NCBI RefSeq assembly: GCF_021462225.1
Contig: NC_061811.1
Coordinates: 6,969,663 to 7,033,662, forward strand
Direction: 5' to 3'
Source of the DNA: Girardinichthys multiradiatus
Lineage: Eukaryota > Chordata > Actinopteri > Cyprinodontiformes > Goodeidae
DNA: 64,000 nt
Both the position numbers and the translations under genes were made by a program. Each line of letters begins with the position of its first letter. Within the stretch, counting starts at the first letter, position 1. Positions 47,959 to 59,765 of this stretch are shown piece by piece. The notes beneath the pieces are model-generated. The model did no database searches. It was not told the origin of the DNA and saw only the letters and a list, made by a program, of their open reading frames with translations.

Positions 47959-48569
47959 GGCTACATTCACACTGTAGCTTGAAGTGACCCAAATCCGATT
48001 TTTTTGCCCTTATGCGACCTGTATCAAAACTTTTCATGACAGTCGGAACGGCACAGATATGATTTTTTTGAATGCGACCCAGGCCACCTGGATATGTGGT
48101 CCTAAATCCGATACGTATCTGATCTTTTCAAATGCGACCTCTGTCTCTACGGCCAGGTCGCATTTATCCAACCTCTAGGTCATTGATCCTCGACAAACGT
48201 CACTATTCTGAGTCCTGCTACGCGGAAGCAGGAACAAAAACAACAAACATGGCAGATATGGCTCACTTTCTTTTCGATCTTCTTAAAAATACTGCGTTGT
48301 TCATGTGCTGGCTCCAGTTGGTAAAATCGCATGATACAGTCCAACATTTTCATCCATATTTACTTCCACAAACACTAAGCACGCTTGCTACATGTGACGT
48401 CATTGCATCATCTACTGCACATGCGGGACACTTAAGTTGTATGAATGCAGTTCACACAGGAGATCACTACAAGTCACATATATTTGGAAATGTGAACAAC
48501 CACACAACAAAATTGGATTTCACAAAAAAATTGGAATTAAGAATTAAGACCTGCAGTGTGAACGTAGCC
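47959..48569. mobile_element. 611-bp terminal-inverted-repeat element (non-autonomous)
   Basis: The left end GGCTACATTCACACTGTAG and the right end read in reverse, GGCTACGTTCACACTGCAG, match at all but two positions. Further inward both arms carry CCGATTTTTTTG-type words. The element is flanked by TTT on both sides, which would fit a 3-bp duplication of the PIF/Harbinger kind, but the low-complexity flank makes this weak. It is directly next to LTR A copy 2. The interior holds an open frame (48249-48590). Confidence 0.75.
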
Positions 48570-48590
48570 TTTGTCTCCTGTAGGTTTTAA
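48249..48590 (+). CDS. Open frame of 113 codons inside the inverted-repeat element, function unknown
   Basis: Starts MADMAHFLFDLLKNTALF and continues through a WLQLVKSHDT stretch to a stop just beyond the right end of the element. The N-terminal part is hydrophobic-helical, with Asp-Leu-Leu spacing. I do not recognise a domain. The first 35 or so codons look more protein-like than the rest, which is composed largely of the inverted-repeat arm. It may be a remnant of a gene of the parent transposon or a captured exon, or no gene at all. No promoter or poly(A) signal is seen. Confidence 0.25.
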   Translation: MADMAHFLFDLLKNTALFMCWLQLVKSHDTVQHFHPYLLPQTLSTLATCDVIASSTAHAGHLSCMNAVHTGDHYKSHIFGNVNNHTTKLDFTKKLELRIKTCSVNVAFVSCRF

Positions 48591-48594
48591 ACTG

Positions 48595-48905
48595 GTCGGC
48601 AGCCATTTTGCGTGTGCGCCCATGAAATGGGGGGCCTATTTCCTCCCCGACACACTCCCAGCCGGTGACTGGTGTCTCTGTCTGCTGGTGTATTTGTGGT
48701 TCTTGGTGTCCGGGGCTGGGTGCGTTGGTGTGTGCCAGCTCACTCCCAGTGGCTCCTTGCCGGGGCCTGGGCCCCCTGGCTCTGTCTCGGGTCTCTGGGT
48801 CCATGGCTGGATCTGTTCTGGCATAGACAGCTCCAGCAGGGCTTGGGGGCTGCTGGGTGGATCTCCTGGGGCTCTCCTCTGCTCTTCTTTGGGGAGGGGG
48901 GTACA
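48595..48905. repeat. GC-rich low-complexity repeat
   Basis: CTGGGG, GGGGCTGGG, GGGCCTGGGCCCC and CTGGCTCTGTCTCGGG words, ending in CTTCTTTGGGGAGGGGGG. Similar in kind to 18270-18425. Long open frames on both strands follow from the lack of AT-rich stop codons and are not taken as genes. Confidence 0.5.
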
Positions 48906-51107
48906 AATGATAGCTAAAACTGATCATCTAGACCTCTGTTATTGTGTGTAGTTTCAGCTCTTACAGCTAATAAAAACGTTATTTTTTTAATAGAACAGCC
49001 TTGACAATTTATCCATGGTGTGGGCTCTGGTAGCTTTTTATTTGTTTGTATATCTAGCCCATTAGTACAGTAATAGAACGAGTCGCATGTTCCAACAAAT
49101 CAATAAAACTTATTTTGTTAGCTGGCACATTTGTATTTCAAATCACAGCTGCTGCATATGCTGACAGTCTATCAATTGATCCAGCTATTTCTGCAGGGCA
49201 TGGAGTTTACCAGTAGGCAGAGCGCCAGGCCTCTGCACAGAGGAGCTGATCGCTTACAAAATGAAGAACCAAAAAGCAATCAAAATCCAGCGATGTGACC
49301 CATGGCCAGAATGCTCTTAAGCCTCTTTTATGCAAAAACATGAAATATCAACTGCTTCATTGTTTTGTTTTTTTTATCATTGAAATGCTTTTGACTATAT
49401 AACAATCCCTCCAGCCAGACATACATCTTAATAAAGTCTGGTATAAACAGTCAAAATAGATGTGTTGTACATGCTAAACTCAGCAAACATAGAGAACAGG
49501 CAGCATATTCTGATCCAGTGACAAGTGTTAGAAATTAAAATGAGTTTTATGTAGCTCAAAATCAGCTTCAAATATCACAAACACAATCATTAGTATAGGA
49601 AGTGGTGGACTGCTGGGCCTCCACGCCCCTTGTGGTGGCTGACAGTTATAACATTTTAGCTCAACAGCACAACTGGCACTTAGAAAATAATTAAAGCAGC
49701 ATCAAGGAAGAACATAATGTGTCAAAACTAATATAGAAACACAACTGGAACCAAATCCTACTGGAGCACAGGTAGCTGCTACAGGAAGTCAGAAAATGAG
49801 CTATTAAAAAAAGTCCATTGTTTAAAAATGAAACTCATCTCACTGTTCTTTATTGATGCTCTTTGGCAGCCATTGAGCAGATTATTATTGCTTTGGTCGT
49901 ATGCCCCAGTGCTGTAATATTGGTTATTATTAGCCCCCAAGGTAAAGATTCCTTCAGCAATGAGTCACTGCTGCCAGTGTTTAGCAAGTGAATCAGGGAA
50001 AAAAAATCCAACTGAGAAACTGCCACTTTACTGGTACACCTCCTTAACTGGAACTGGAAACTGAGGCTACTATTCAGAATAAAACAGTAGTTTGCAAAAA
50101 CATTTCCTTGTTCAATGAGTCCGGATTTCAGCTGCACCTTTAAGATAGATCCATCCTTCCTTGTATCACCGGTTCTGCCTGGTGGTGGCAGTACCTAAGG
50201 CACCATGTCCATCCCTTTATAACTACAGTTTACCCATCTTAAGAAATGTTGAGATAGAAGGAGGGTCACTTAGTTTTTTCCACTCGGTTTTTTTTTTTTG
50301 CCTATATAGTTAACCATAAACACAGAAAGATGCTTCTGCTTGGAGCATTTTAGTTCAGCTGATTTGACAAAACAAAATTCGATTTGCTGTGTTTGCACAT
50401 GCGGCTCATTAATTAACTTACAGAGCACGTGGAGACATGACCAAACATGTTAGTCTGCAGGAAACAATGCAGGGTGTGACTGCTGAAAGGTGGAAAGGTC
50501 ACACACTGTCCGAGTCTCTCTCTAATGATGTTGTTAACTGCCTCAATAAGGCCAACAAGGAAAAACGCTGACACAGTCAAACGAAAATACAGCAGCAGAA
50601 CCTTGCACCTTACCTCTGTCAGCATCATTCTCCCTAAAATTAACTTTGCCCCACTAACTCCCACTCCTAATTCTCTGTGTTACAGTTCCAATTAAAGCTT
50701 AATCATAAAGTAACTTCATCCATTTGAGAAATACACACATTATATATTCAGACCTTCACTTGGGATACAGGAGTTTGTGGTTAATGATGATGTACAATCT
50801 AATAAATTTCTGCTTCTGTCACAAATCAAAATCACAAACTTATTAGCATTCATGTGCTTGTCCAATTAAACCCTCTGATTAATGTGCCAATCAATTGAAT
50901 TTAATGATTAATGTTATGAAACAATGTAGCATATCACTGATAAACCTCAGTGAAGCAGCGAGAGCTTCTCGTTAGACAGACAAAAGTGGAACAAACTGTC
51001 ATTTATACTGAGGGGAGGCATAATGAGGAGAAGTGGTCAAAGAAAGCAGGAACTGAGGTGAGAAGTGGAGCAACAGGCACATAATAACATATGATTGGGA
51101 CCAAAAG
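48906..51107. other. Long spacer, no gene seen
   Basis: No supported gene or repeat. Minus frames at 49850-50137 and 50413-50664 show no domain. Confidence 0.5.
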
Positions 51108-51118
51108 AAAAAGATTAT

Positions 51119-51349
51119 GCCTCCTGGACGCCTTCCTTGGGAGGTGTTCCAGGCAAGTCCCACCGGGGGGAGGCCCAGGACACGCTGGAGGGACTATGTC
51201 TCTCAGCTGGCCTGGGAACGCCTTGGGCTCCCCCCGGAGGAGCTGGAGGAGGTGTTTGGGGAGAGGGCCGTCTTGAGTGTCTCTACTGAGTCTGCTGCCC
51301 CCGTGACCCAGTCCCGGATAAAGCGGAAGACGACGAGTACAAGTACAAA
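51119..51349 (+). mobile_element. 5'-truncated LINE 3' end with intact reading frame
   Basis: The segment encodes the C-terminal part of a fish LINE polyprotein: MPPGRLPWEVFQ, GRPRTRWRDYVSQLAWERLG and LPPEELEEVFGERAV, then a Lys-rich end. It is GC-rich in AT-rich flanks and has no frameshift until the last few codons. The direct repeat AAAAAGATTAT at 51108-51118 and 51350-51360 is an 11-bp target duplication, and a short A-run precedes the right copy. This indicates retrotransposition with 5' truncation, and a more recent one than the LINE remains at 10110, 42290 and 55240. Confidence 0.88.
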
Positions 51350-51360
51350 AAAAAGATTAT

Positions 51361-52039
51361 AATGTTCATCTCTTCATGTAGAATATTTGACATTGTAAAA
51401 TTATCAGAATATGAATGTGAGCATTGCATTTAAAAAGAAATGCAGTCAAATTATATTCAGTAAAAGCTTTTACTCATAGAAAGGTATTTAAAATAACAGC
51501 TTTAAAAGTTGTCTTTCTGGTTTATTTCGTCTTTTTAATTTTGACACAGTGTAAACTACTTTGTTGCCCTGATCCCTTTCTATACCTGCAATACACAATG
51601 AATGCTTATATTTAACCTTTCAGCAGTTTGGAGGACCATCAGCCTGATGAGTGTGTTTTTCACTCAGGGAGCAGAAGCACCTTAGCAGCAATATGCCTAT
51701 ACATGGTGTCATGTTGCATCAAGGACTGCTGTGGTCAGCAGCTTGTGCACACCCTGTGGTCATCCCACATGAGCAAATAAAAGAGAATCAAACTAGTGGT
51801 CTCTCTTTCTCGGCTAATGTTCAGCTTTGCTTTGTTGCAAATAAGCAGACTTTCCAGGATCCCACAGCTCAGCACATAAGCCTGCTTTCTATATAGTAGT
51901 CAAGCAAGTCTCGATCAGATGGTTTTTTCTGTTGCTGTTCTAAGTTAAGAAAAGGCATTGGATTCCAGTCTAAAACGCCATGTACTGTATATGCTTGAAA
52001 ACTCTGTAGCTTTAAATAAAATAAAATTATATAGCACGC
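51361..52039. other. AT-rich spacer, no gene seen
   Basis: No supported gene. GCTTGAAAACTCTGTAGCTTT near 51991 resembles ACTTGAAAACTCAGTAGCTTT near 818, so a short dispersed repeat may be present. Confidence 0.45.
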
Positions 52040-52965
52040 TATCTTGCAAAAGTATTCATACCCGTTTGAACTTTTTCACATTTTGTCAAGTAAAAACCAC
52101 TAACGTTTGTATTTCATAAGGATTTGACATGATTGATCAACACAAAGTTGTGCAAAGTTGTGGTAAGAGTCGAAAATTATACTTGGTTTTCTAAAATATT
52201 TATAAATCAATATCTTGTATTCAGCCCCCTTCACTCTGATATCTCTAAATAAAATCCAGTGCAAACAATTGCCTTCAATGGGCTCCAGCTATGCGTTATT
52301 TAATCTCAGTATAAATGCTGCTGTTCTGTGAAAGCTTGTTAGAGAACATCAGAGAATAAACAGCAAGATGAAGACCAAGGACAGCTTATGTTGTGGAGAA
52401 GTTTAAAGTAGGGTTGGGTTATAAAAGAAAATCCCAGTTTGAAGATCTCACCAGAGTATAGCAAAAATGCAAAATAACCAAAAAATGGCCGTCCTTCCAA
52501 ACTAACAAACCGGGCAAGATCAATGATTAGAGTTGCAGCTAAATGTTCCATGACAGCTCTGGAGGAACTGCAGCATTCCACAACTCAGGTGGGACTATCT
52601 GCTGACAGGACATTAATTAGATATACACTCCACAAATCTGGGCTTTATAGTCCTTATTTAAAGAAAGCCGTAAGAAGTCCTGTTTGGGCCATGTCAGGGT
52701 CATGGCAAACATGTGGAAGAAAGTGGTCTGGTCAGATGAAACCAAAACTAAACATGAAACACATGATGGTGGCAGCATCATGCTGTAGAAAGGTTTTCCT
52801 CAGCAGCTACAGAAAAGCTGGTCAGAATTGATAGGTAGATGGATGGAGCAAAATGCACAGCAATCCTGGAAGAAAACCTCACAGAGGCAAATAATGTCCA
52901 TGTGTTAGAATGGCCTAATCAAAGTTCAGACCTAAATTTAACTAGTTATCAGTATCCAGACTTTA
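52040..52965 (+). mobile_element. Degenerate Tc1/mariner element
   Basis: The left end CTTGCAAAAGTATTCATACC with TTGAACTTTTTCACATTTTG is the well-known terminal region of this Tc1 type. Plus-strand codons downstream read VVWSDET (near 52723-52743, first catalytic Asp), a HDGGSIML block (52760-52785), and EWPNQSSDLN near 52908-52937. The region between, with the second Asp, is largely deleted. Same family as the relics at 41090, 59370 and 60972. Confidence 0.82.
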
Positions 52966-53112
52966 AATTTTCAAGATGTTTAAGATAACATCCCAAGATA
53001 AGAAAAACATATATGGACAAGACATGGGGATAAAAAATAAAAAGTAAAGAAAAAAAAAGAATAAAAGTAGGAAGGTAGGTAAGAATAATTCACATAGTTA
53101 GGCCCCCGTCTG

Positions 53113-53252
53113 CAGTGTTTGGTAATTAGGATCAATTGGAATGTCTCTGACTTAAAAATCTGGATGATTCGATTGAATTTACTTTGTAAAGTGCCTTAAG
53201 AAAACGTGTTGTGAATTGGCGCTATATAAATAAACTAAATTGAGTTGAATTG
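53113..53252 (+). mobile_element. LINE 3'-tail repeat
   Basis: TTTGTAAAGTGCCTTAAGAA, GAATTGGCGCTATATAAATA and a run of AATTGAGTTGAATTG form the typical end of a dispersed fish LINE-derived repeat (recalled). No coding part remains. Confidence 0.6.
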
Positions 53253-55239
53253 GCAGAGCAACCCTCAGCCGTGTGAAACAATTAAAATTAAAAGACTTAT
53301 AACTTGCATCAGTTTACAGCATCTATGGTTATATATAAAAGTCCCTGAGCTGAAAAACAATAGACAGGAAAACAGACAAAGGTATAGAGATCTACAGTCC
53401 TCTACTTTAGCACTGAGTTGCGCTGGTGGGTATTTTTAGAGTCTGGCTTGTTTTATTTTGCTGAAATCTGCTCTGTTGGGGTCAAAGTGTAAATAGCTGT
53501 TAAACTTCCTGTGGTTGCAGAATTTCTCTCTTATTTTGCAAACTCACTTTATTAAATGTTTTCCCTGTTGTATTGTCGGTTTTGACACCATCACAAAAAA
53601 ATAGGAAAAACATGCAAAATATGTTGTATTATTTATAATCAAGTTTGTTCTTTGTGGCTGACATGGCTGTTTTAATGCATCATGTATGGACTCTTTAACT
53701 GTGGCTAAAGCAATATTTATTTCAGCTTTTTAGGAGAAGTGGACAGTTTTGTTTGCTGTTCTTTATACAATATTTGTTCAAAAGTTGTGCTTTACTGTTT
53801 ATTGCAGTTTTAACATCTTTTAAATGTGTAATTAGATTCATTTTCCTCCTGAAAAATGTCTCACAGTTGCGAACCCACAACGCCAAAGACCTTTCCACAG
53901 TATATTTGGATTAAGGTCACAGGGCTTCTTCTTTTAACATTTTAACATTTTTGTTTAAAATACTAATAATGTAATTGGTCAGAAGTGGTGTGAAATATAC
54001 TTTTAGATACAGTTAGATAGTTTATTTTACAGCACCCTTTAGATTTATTGGCTAAAAGGGGTGATACAACAGCAGGAATACATAGGACTTCATTTAAAAA
54101 ATGTATTATCTTTTTCCCACAAAAAGCATGTATTAAAATTAAAGATTGTATTTTCTTAAGTTCTTCAGTATGGAAAAAGGCTTGTTCCAAATCCACACCA
54201 GGGGTGCCAATAAGCGTGGAGGGTGAGGTTTGATTATGAATGTTGTGATGAATGAAAAATCAGCTTACTCAAACAAACTACACTTTTATTATTGCACACA
54301 CATAAAAACTAAATCTATTTGTCTCAAACTAATGGCTGAATTAGACAAATGGATCTGGTCCTTTGAAGACAAAAAGAACTGCCCAGTAATTTTCAGACAC
54401 AGTCACAGTACAGGCATAATAAGAAGAACAGTGGAGGAATTTTATCTTATTTTCATCCACATATTGAAATAAAAACCCCGTGGCTTGCCTCTTATTTAAA
54501 AATCTGACCAAAGAGAGCAGTTTACATCTGCTAAGCCAACTTGCTTGAAAGCCTTCAAATGAAGAAATCATGAATCATTTGTTAATACTTAAAAACTTTC
54601 CAGGCCAGTAGAAATGTCCAGACCACACTGAACTCTTATAGGGTGCTTTAAATGTTTAAATCCTACCCAGAGCTCACAGAGCGTTTTATTTCAGGCTAGC
54701 ACTTTGATGTAACAAAACTGCTTCTGATGGCATCTCATGAATTAGTAAGAATTAACGAGACCTAAGCCGTAAAAAAAGCCTTAAACCATGGGGTTGTTCA
54801 ACAAAGCTCTTCCATGCGTCCTAATTTTATTACCTTATATGAGTTAATTAATCATTTTAAGCAGGAATTATTAAACTTTAATCATTCATGCTGCTTTCAA
54901 ATAGGTAAATAATGATAGGATCAAATGCACAGGTCTGGAAATGCCCTTATCTAAAATATTGTAAATAAGAGACATAAATTTACAATGAGAAGAAATATTT
55001 AAAATCCCAATCCAGTGATGATATGCATATGAATTAAAGGGATTAAATAAAAAATGCTATGTTATGTTAGCAGAAAATGTGAGGAAAAGCATGCTGTCTA
55101 AAACATACTTTATCAAAAACAAACATTTACTCAATAACATCAAATTGCTATTTACAGCAATTTTCTACTTGAATTTATGAAGTTTTAATATTTTAACAAG
55201 TAATAAAGTAATCAATCAATAAAAAATTTCAAAGAACGA
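53253..55239. other. Long AT-rich spacer, no gene seen
   Basis: No supported gene or repeat. Open frames at 53963-54196 and 54230-54472 show no domain. Confidence 0.5.
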
Positions 55240-56465
55240 AAGCAGCAGACAGAAGCAGCCAGAAGGCGTGGAGCTTCTGAAGAGGCAGAAACAAAAACTC
55301 AGACAAGTGAGGAATTCAGAGAGACAGCGGCGGTTATTTCCAGTCTAAGAAAGAGGTTGTATCAAGAGATCAAGCCTCTCAGCCTCCAGTAAAAAGCTTA
55401 CTCCAGGCTGTTAGGAGGGAGGCTCCAGCCGATTGTCTAACCTTTGATTCAAGAGTAGCATTGTGGTTTCCATTCTGGCTAGGGAACAGGGGACCAAATC
55501 TTCACTATAGCAAAATTGCTGAGGTGGTTGTCTGAGTTTGATCATCCAGCATATTATAGGGTGCTGTGGTTGCTTTTAAGGACTTTTTTAGTCATTTGTA
55601 CACCCTGTCAATGATCATGTTGATGGTCTTTATGGTCAGGATCTAAAGGTGTAGGTAAACCTGGCTTGGGAACCTCAATGTCTCATCTTTGCTTTTTGAG
55701 GTTGATGTGGTTCTGTTGTTGTCTTCCAGCCAATATCTACAGTTTACACTGAAGTAATTCATAGTTGAGTGTGAAGTAGCGGAGACCACAAACAGCTCTT
55801 GTAGAGCTGAGGTCATGGTTTTTAATACAAAAAAGTGGATAACTCCATTTGGGTGAAGGTTAGTCTATGACTAAAGTATAGGAGTTCAAGTATGTTGATA
55901 TCTTGTTCAAGATAGTAGGATGGGGAAGGAGATGGATAGAAGGATTTGGATCTCTATTGCTGTAATGTGAGCAGTGCTCTGGTTTTTGACAGTGAAGAAA
56001 GAGCAGAGCCAAAAAGCAAAGGTCTCTGTTTTATGGTCCATATGCATTTCAACCCTGACCTATGGTCAGGAGGTATGGGCGTCTGAATAAATGATGTCCC
56101 CAATACAAGGAGACAAAATCAGACTCCTCTGTAAGAGGGCTGGACTTTACCGTAGATGAGGTGTGGGTTCTATACTCTGAGAGGAGTTCGCAGTGGAACT
56201 CCTGCTCCTAAACATTGAAAGGAGATAGTTGAGATGTTTCAGACATATGATCTGGATCCCTCTCCTTTATCCGTGACACAACCCACTGAGCAGACCCTGG
56301 AGCTGACCCAGAAAGTACCAAAAGGACTATATATTCTTCCTGGCTTGGAAACGTCTAGGAATCCCCACAGAATGAGCTGAAGAGTGTAGCTGGTAAGAAG
56401 GATGTCTGGGTTTCTGTTACTGGGCCTGTAACTCCTGCGACCTAGTCGCAGATACCAAGATGGAA
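55240..56465 (+). mobile_element. Degenerate LINE, most of the reverse-transcriptase region
   Basis: A decayed copy in LINE order: GGAGGGAGGCTCCAGCCGATTGTC then AGAGTAGCATTGTGGTTTCC (the QCGFR block), GGTCTCTGTTTTATGGTCC (the KVSVYGSI block), CTGACCTATGGTCAGGAGGT (TYGHELW), GACAAAATCAGACTCC, CCTAGTCGCAGATACCAAGATGGAA at the end (equivalent of the terminal GGATAAGCGGAAGA region). Frameshifts and deletions throughout. Some of these words exceed no more than a loose match, so the family call rests on their order. Confidence 0.62.
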
Positions 56466-58124
56466 TTTGAATTTATAGTTTTTATACTTCGATGTCTTAT
56501 ATTTTTCTTACAAGATATAAGACGTTGAATCTTTTATCAGATACTTAAATACATTCTTCATCACCAAGTGCAGAAAAAAATAAAAAGACTTTGAATATTT
56601 TAAATTAAATGCAAAAATACTCTCTCTTCTCACATTATGACTCTCTACACTTCTAGGATAAACCAATGAAGTAAACAATGTTAATAAATGTTCTATAGAC
56701 ATACAAGTTTCTCCTCTTTTTTTTTTATAAAAAAAAAGTGATATATTTATAACCTATGTCTGTCTTTCATCTTTAATCCACAACTATTTCAGCAAAGGGT
56801 ATTAAATTATTATCTTGGTTAAAATTGAATCTAAATAGAAAATGTAATGCTTAAAAACCATAATGTATCACTCAGGCATGCAACCATTATAGTTGTACCT
56901 GGTGCCTGGCACAGCACGCTGACCTCCTCCTGTTCTTCCTCTTGGCTCAGACTCTGATATTTAGAGTGAAAAGCTCTGACCCCCTGTTGTTCTCCAGGAA
57001 GAGATCCCAGTGTGGCGGGATTGAATGATTTGCCAACACAAGTGGAGGGAACAGGTGCCTGTGGAGGTCTGCATGGGCACCTTACATATGGAGAATTAAG
57101 ACACAGACACTGCAACAGCAACTGCCCTCTCTATTCTTGACAAGACACCCCAACAGTGATGGCTTCATGGCTGGTTTTCACTAAGGAAAATCAGGTCTCT
57201 TTGCTGCAATTGATACATCAGGCTAATCAGACTGCAATAGCTGAGGACCTGTGTTTTTGGTACCAGAAAAAAGTAATGTGCTGCAGTGCAAGGAAAAAAC
57301 TGTTTAAATGTTGCGAAATACTAAGAAAAGTTATGGAAACATCAGAGCTTGAAGAAAATAAAAAAGTCATAATTTTCTCTATCATTATTCATTTAACAAT
57401 TAGAGATGCTATAATATTTGGTAATCTTAAGAGACCTAAAACATTAAATGTTTGGTCTGATTTGATGTCAGATAGTGAGAAATAAAGGTCATATTTTTTA
57501 GAATGTGTGGAAATCTTTGGTTTTAACTGTAGCTTCTTCATTTTGACTTGCTTACCTCAGTATTTGAAGTACTTGGACTTCAAAACAGTTGGGAGAAGTC
57601 AGCTGACACAAACCCACAGCTGCCCACCAACGACTGAAACAAACGGCTTCCTCCATGCAGCTCTTATTATATGCAGCACATTCCTTGTATTTATGTGAAC
57701 TCTAATCATGCACTAATCCACTGGGTAGATGTACTGTTATGCACCAAGTGTCAATTTTCATTTACTGCCAAATGTCAAGTTGTTTGTATGCTTTAGATCC
57801 CTGGAATTATTTGCTAATATGGTTCCTGCTCTTTTAAAAGATGGAGGTGAGAGAGGAAACACTGTCGTTGATCACCGTTCATTGATGCATGAATGTTTGT
57901 GGAGATTTTTAAACCATGCTTTTCACTTATCTGTTCTTTGCTTTAGTGTGTTTTATTGTGGCTCAGTGGAATTTTCCAAAAGCAGACCTGACAAGATTGA
58001 TGGGAGTTATGATTTCAAAATATAGAATTCACCAGCACTTGACAAATCCATACCTGGCACAAACACAGTTACTAGCAACTACTTTGGTTTTTATGTTTCA
58101 GTCTAGATTAAATCTACGATGTGA
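56466..58124. other. Spacer with unrecognised open frames
   Basis: A minus frame at 56831-57121 contains a stretch (about 56900-57049) bounded by CCACAG and CAG-GTACAA, which could be read as an exon, but no protein family is recognised. The plus frame at 57156-57485 has no known domain. Otherwise AT-rich. Confidence 0.3.
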
Positions 58125-58134
58125 TGTGTGTGTG

Positions 58135-58182
<48 letters not shown>
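58125..58182 (+). repeat. (GT)n microsatellite, about 58 bp
   Basis: A nearly pure GT run with two GATG interruptions at its left end. Confidence 0.97.
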
Positions 58183-58184
<2 letters not shown>

Positions 58185-59369
58185 ATGTGTGGTCTGAGTC
58201 TGACTGCAGAGAGGGATTGACAGCACAGGATTGGACAACATTTATCTACAACATAGCTGAGGAAAATGGGTTTGTCCCTGATGACATTTTCATCGATTGA
58301 AACATGTGCTGCACCCTCGCTCAAAATGACTAATCTCAGGACTTGCAGTAGCGGTTTTGTTCTTGATAGGTCAAGGTGCCGTGTCTACACAACAAGATTG
58401 AATCAAAACAAATTCTTAGTTTAATTCTTACATGGGTTTTTCTTTTCTTGGCCTTGCCTGAACTGAACAGACAGACAAGGGGAAAATATAAAAATCCCAA
58501 CCAAATATCAGTTTCCTGCATAAAATGTTATAGAAAGTGTGCCAAAGTGTGATACAAGAACAGAAAGAATTAGCAGTATTTATTAGTAATTATGATCTTC
58601 AAAATGTCACTGATTTAAGGATAACTGTGTGCCTTTTTATATTTAAATGTCTGAAATTGGAAAAATAGCTTGGTGCGCAGACAGGATCACGTCATTTTTA
58701 TCTCAGAGTATGAGCATCATTAACAGGCAGTGATAAAACCATAGGACTGATCTGAGCTACTGAATTGGTGTCCTACTTTTCTGCTGTGACCCTCCAAAGT
58801 GATCATTACACCAACTAACTGCTGGAACACAACAGTTTCTGTCTATTCAGTGACTTAACAGGTGGAGCTCTGATATTAAAACCCATTCGTGAAAAAATGC
58901 TTTAGGTTTTCATGCCTGTGTTTTATGAGATCTGTATATTAACACAGAGGTGTTGAACTGTGTTAAGACCTCAGTCTAGCTCTTAAGTTGCTGAAGAACA
59001 GCAATTATTATCATTGAATGGTCAAATCAACTGTGTCCCTGGGCACTAGTTGAAAAAGATAATCACTTTTAAAAAGCATAAATTCCCAAAATGGTACAAA
59101 CAGAACCTGTATTAATGCAGGTGACTGTCAGCCATCTTTTGCTCAAATATCCATTTGGTTGACAGCCTTGTCCAAGAGGTCCTTCCAATAATGCAAACTT
59201 GTTTTTTTTTTTTCATTGGTCCTTCAATTTTATCCATCAGTTTATTCAGACTGTTCAGTACATTGATTTATGTGAATTGAATACGTGAATTTATGTCTTT
59301 AGATAACTTCAGAAGGATGCTGAAGGACATATAAGCCATTCTTTACTGAATTATGAATTGATCACTCAG
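58183..59369. other. AT-rich spacer, no gene seen
   Basis: No supported gene or repeat. Confidence 0.5.
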
Positions 59370-59765
59370 GGAATACAAGGATGCAAATGCTCCTATTGCT
59401 GTGGGGATGGTGTGTTCAGGGTAATATGCAGTGTTCATTACCCTCACAGTGTTTTGAATCAAGGCAAAGCAGATCTGCATTGACCGCACTAACCAAAGCA
59501 GCTTGTTTCATATATTTTCTGTGTCCCCTTCATGACTAAGTTTGCATGAGTTTCTTCTTGTTCCATGAAGGCCAGATTTGTGAAGTGCAGGAATAATCAT
59601 TGTCTTGTTGACAGATTGTCCCTTCTGACACGTGGATCTCTGTAGCTCAGTCAGTTTGCCTGCTGTTGCTGGTTCACTAATGTTCTCTAAAAACTTCTGA
59701 AGAACAGCTGGGTTTATACTGAGATTTAAGAACACACAGGTGGACCTCTGAAGGCCTTTGTTTGC
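59370..59765 (-). mobile_element. Degenerate Tc1 element, 5' half
   Basis: Antisense transposase words in C-to-N order: GGGGATGGTGTGTTCAGGG, TTCCATGAAGGCCAGATTTG, GACAGATTGTCCCTTCTGAC, GTGGATCTCTGTAGCTCAG, then the start-codon-side region GGTTCACTAATGTTCTCTAA and CACACAGGTGGACCTCTGAA. The element reads on the minus strand. The 3' half is missing or lies outside recognisable sequence. Confidence 0.72.

Noticed and set aside
48544..48951. Pro- and Gly-rich open frames of 126 and 127 codons on opposite strands
   Set aside because: They overlap on a GC-rich repeat that lacks stops on both strands; no start context or domain.
58103..58324. Open frames across the GT repeat
   Set aside because: Artefact of the dinucleotide run, as at 5355-5434.
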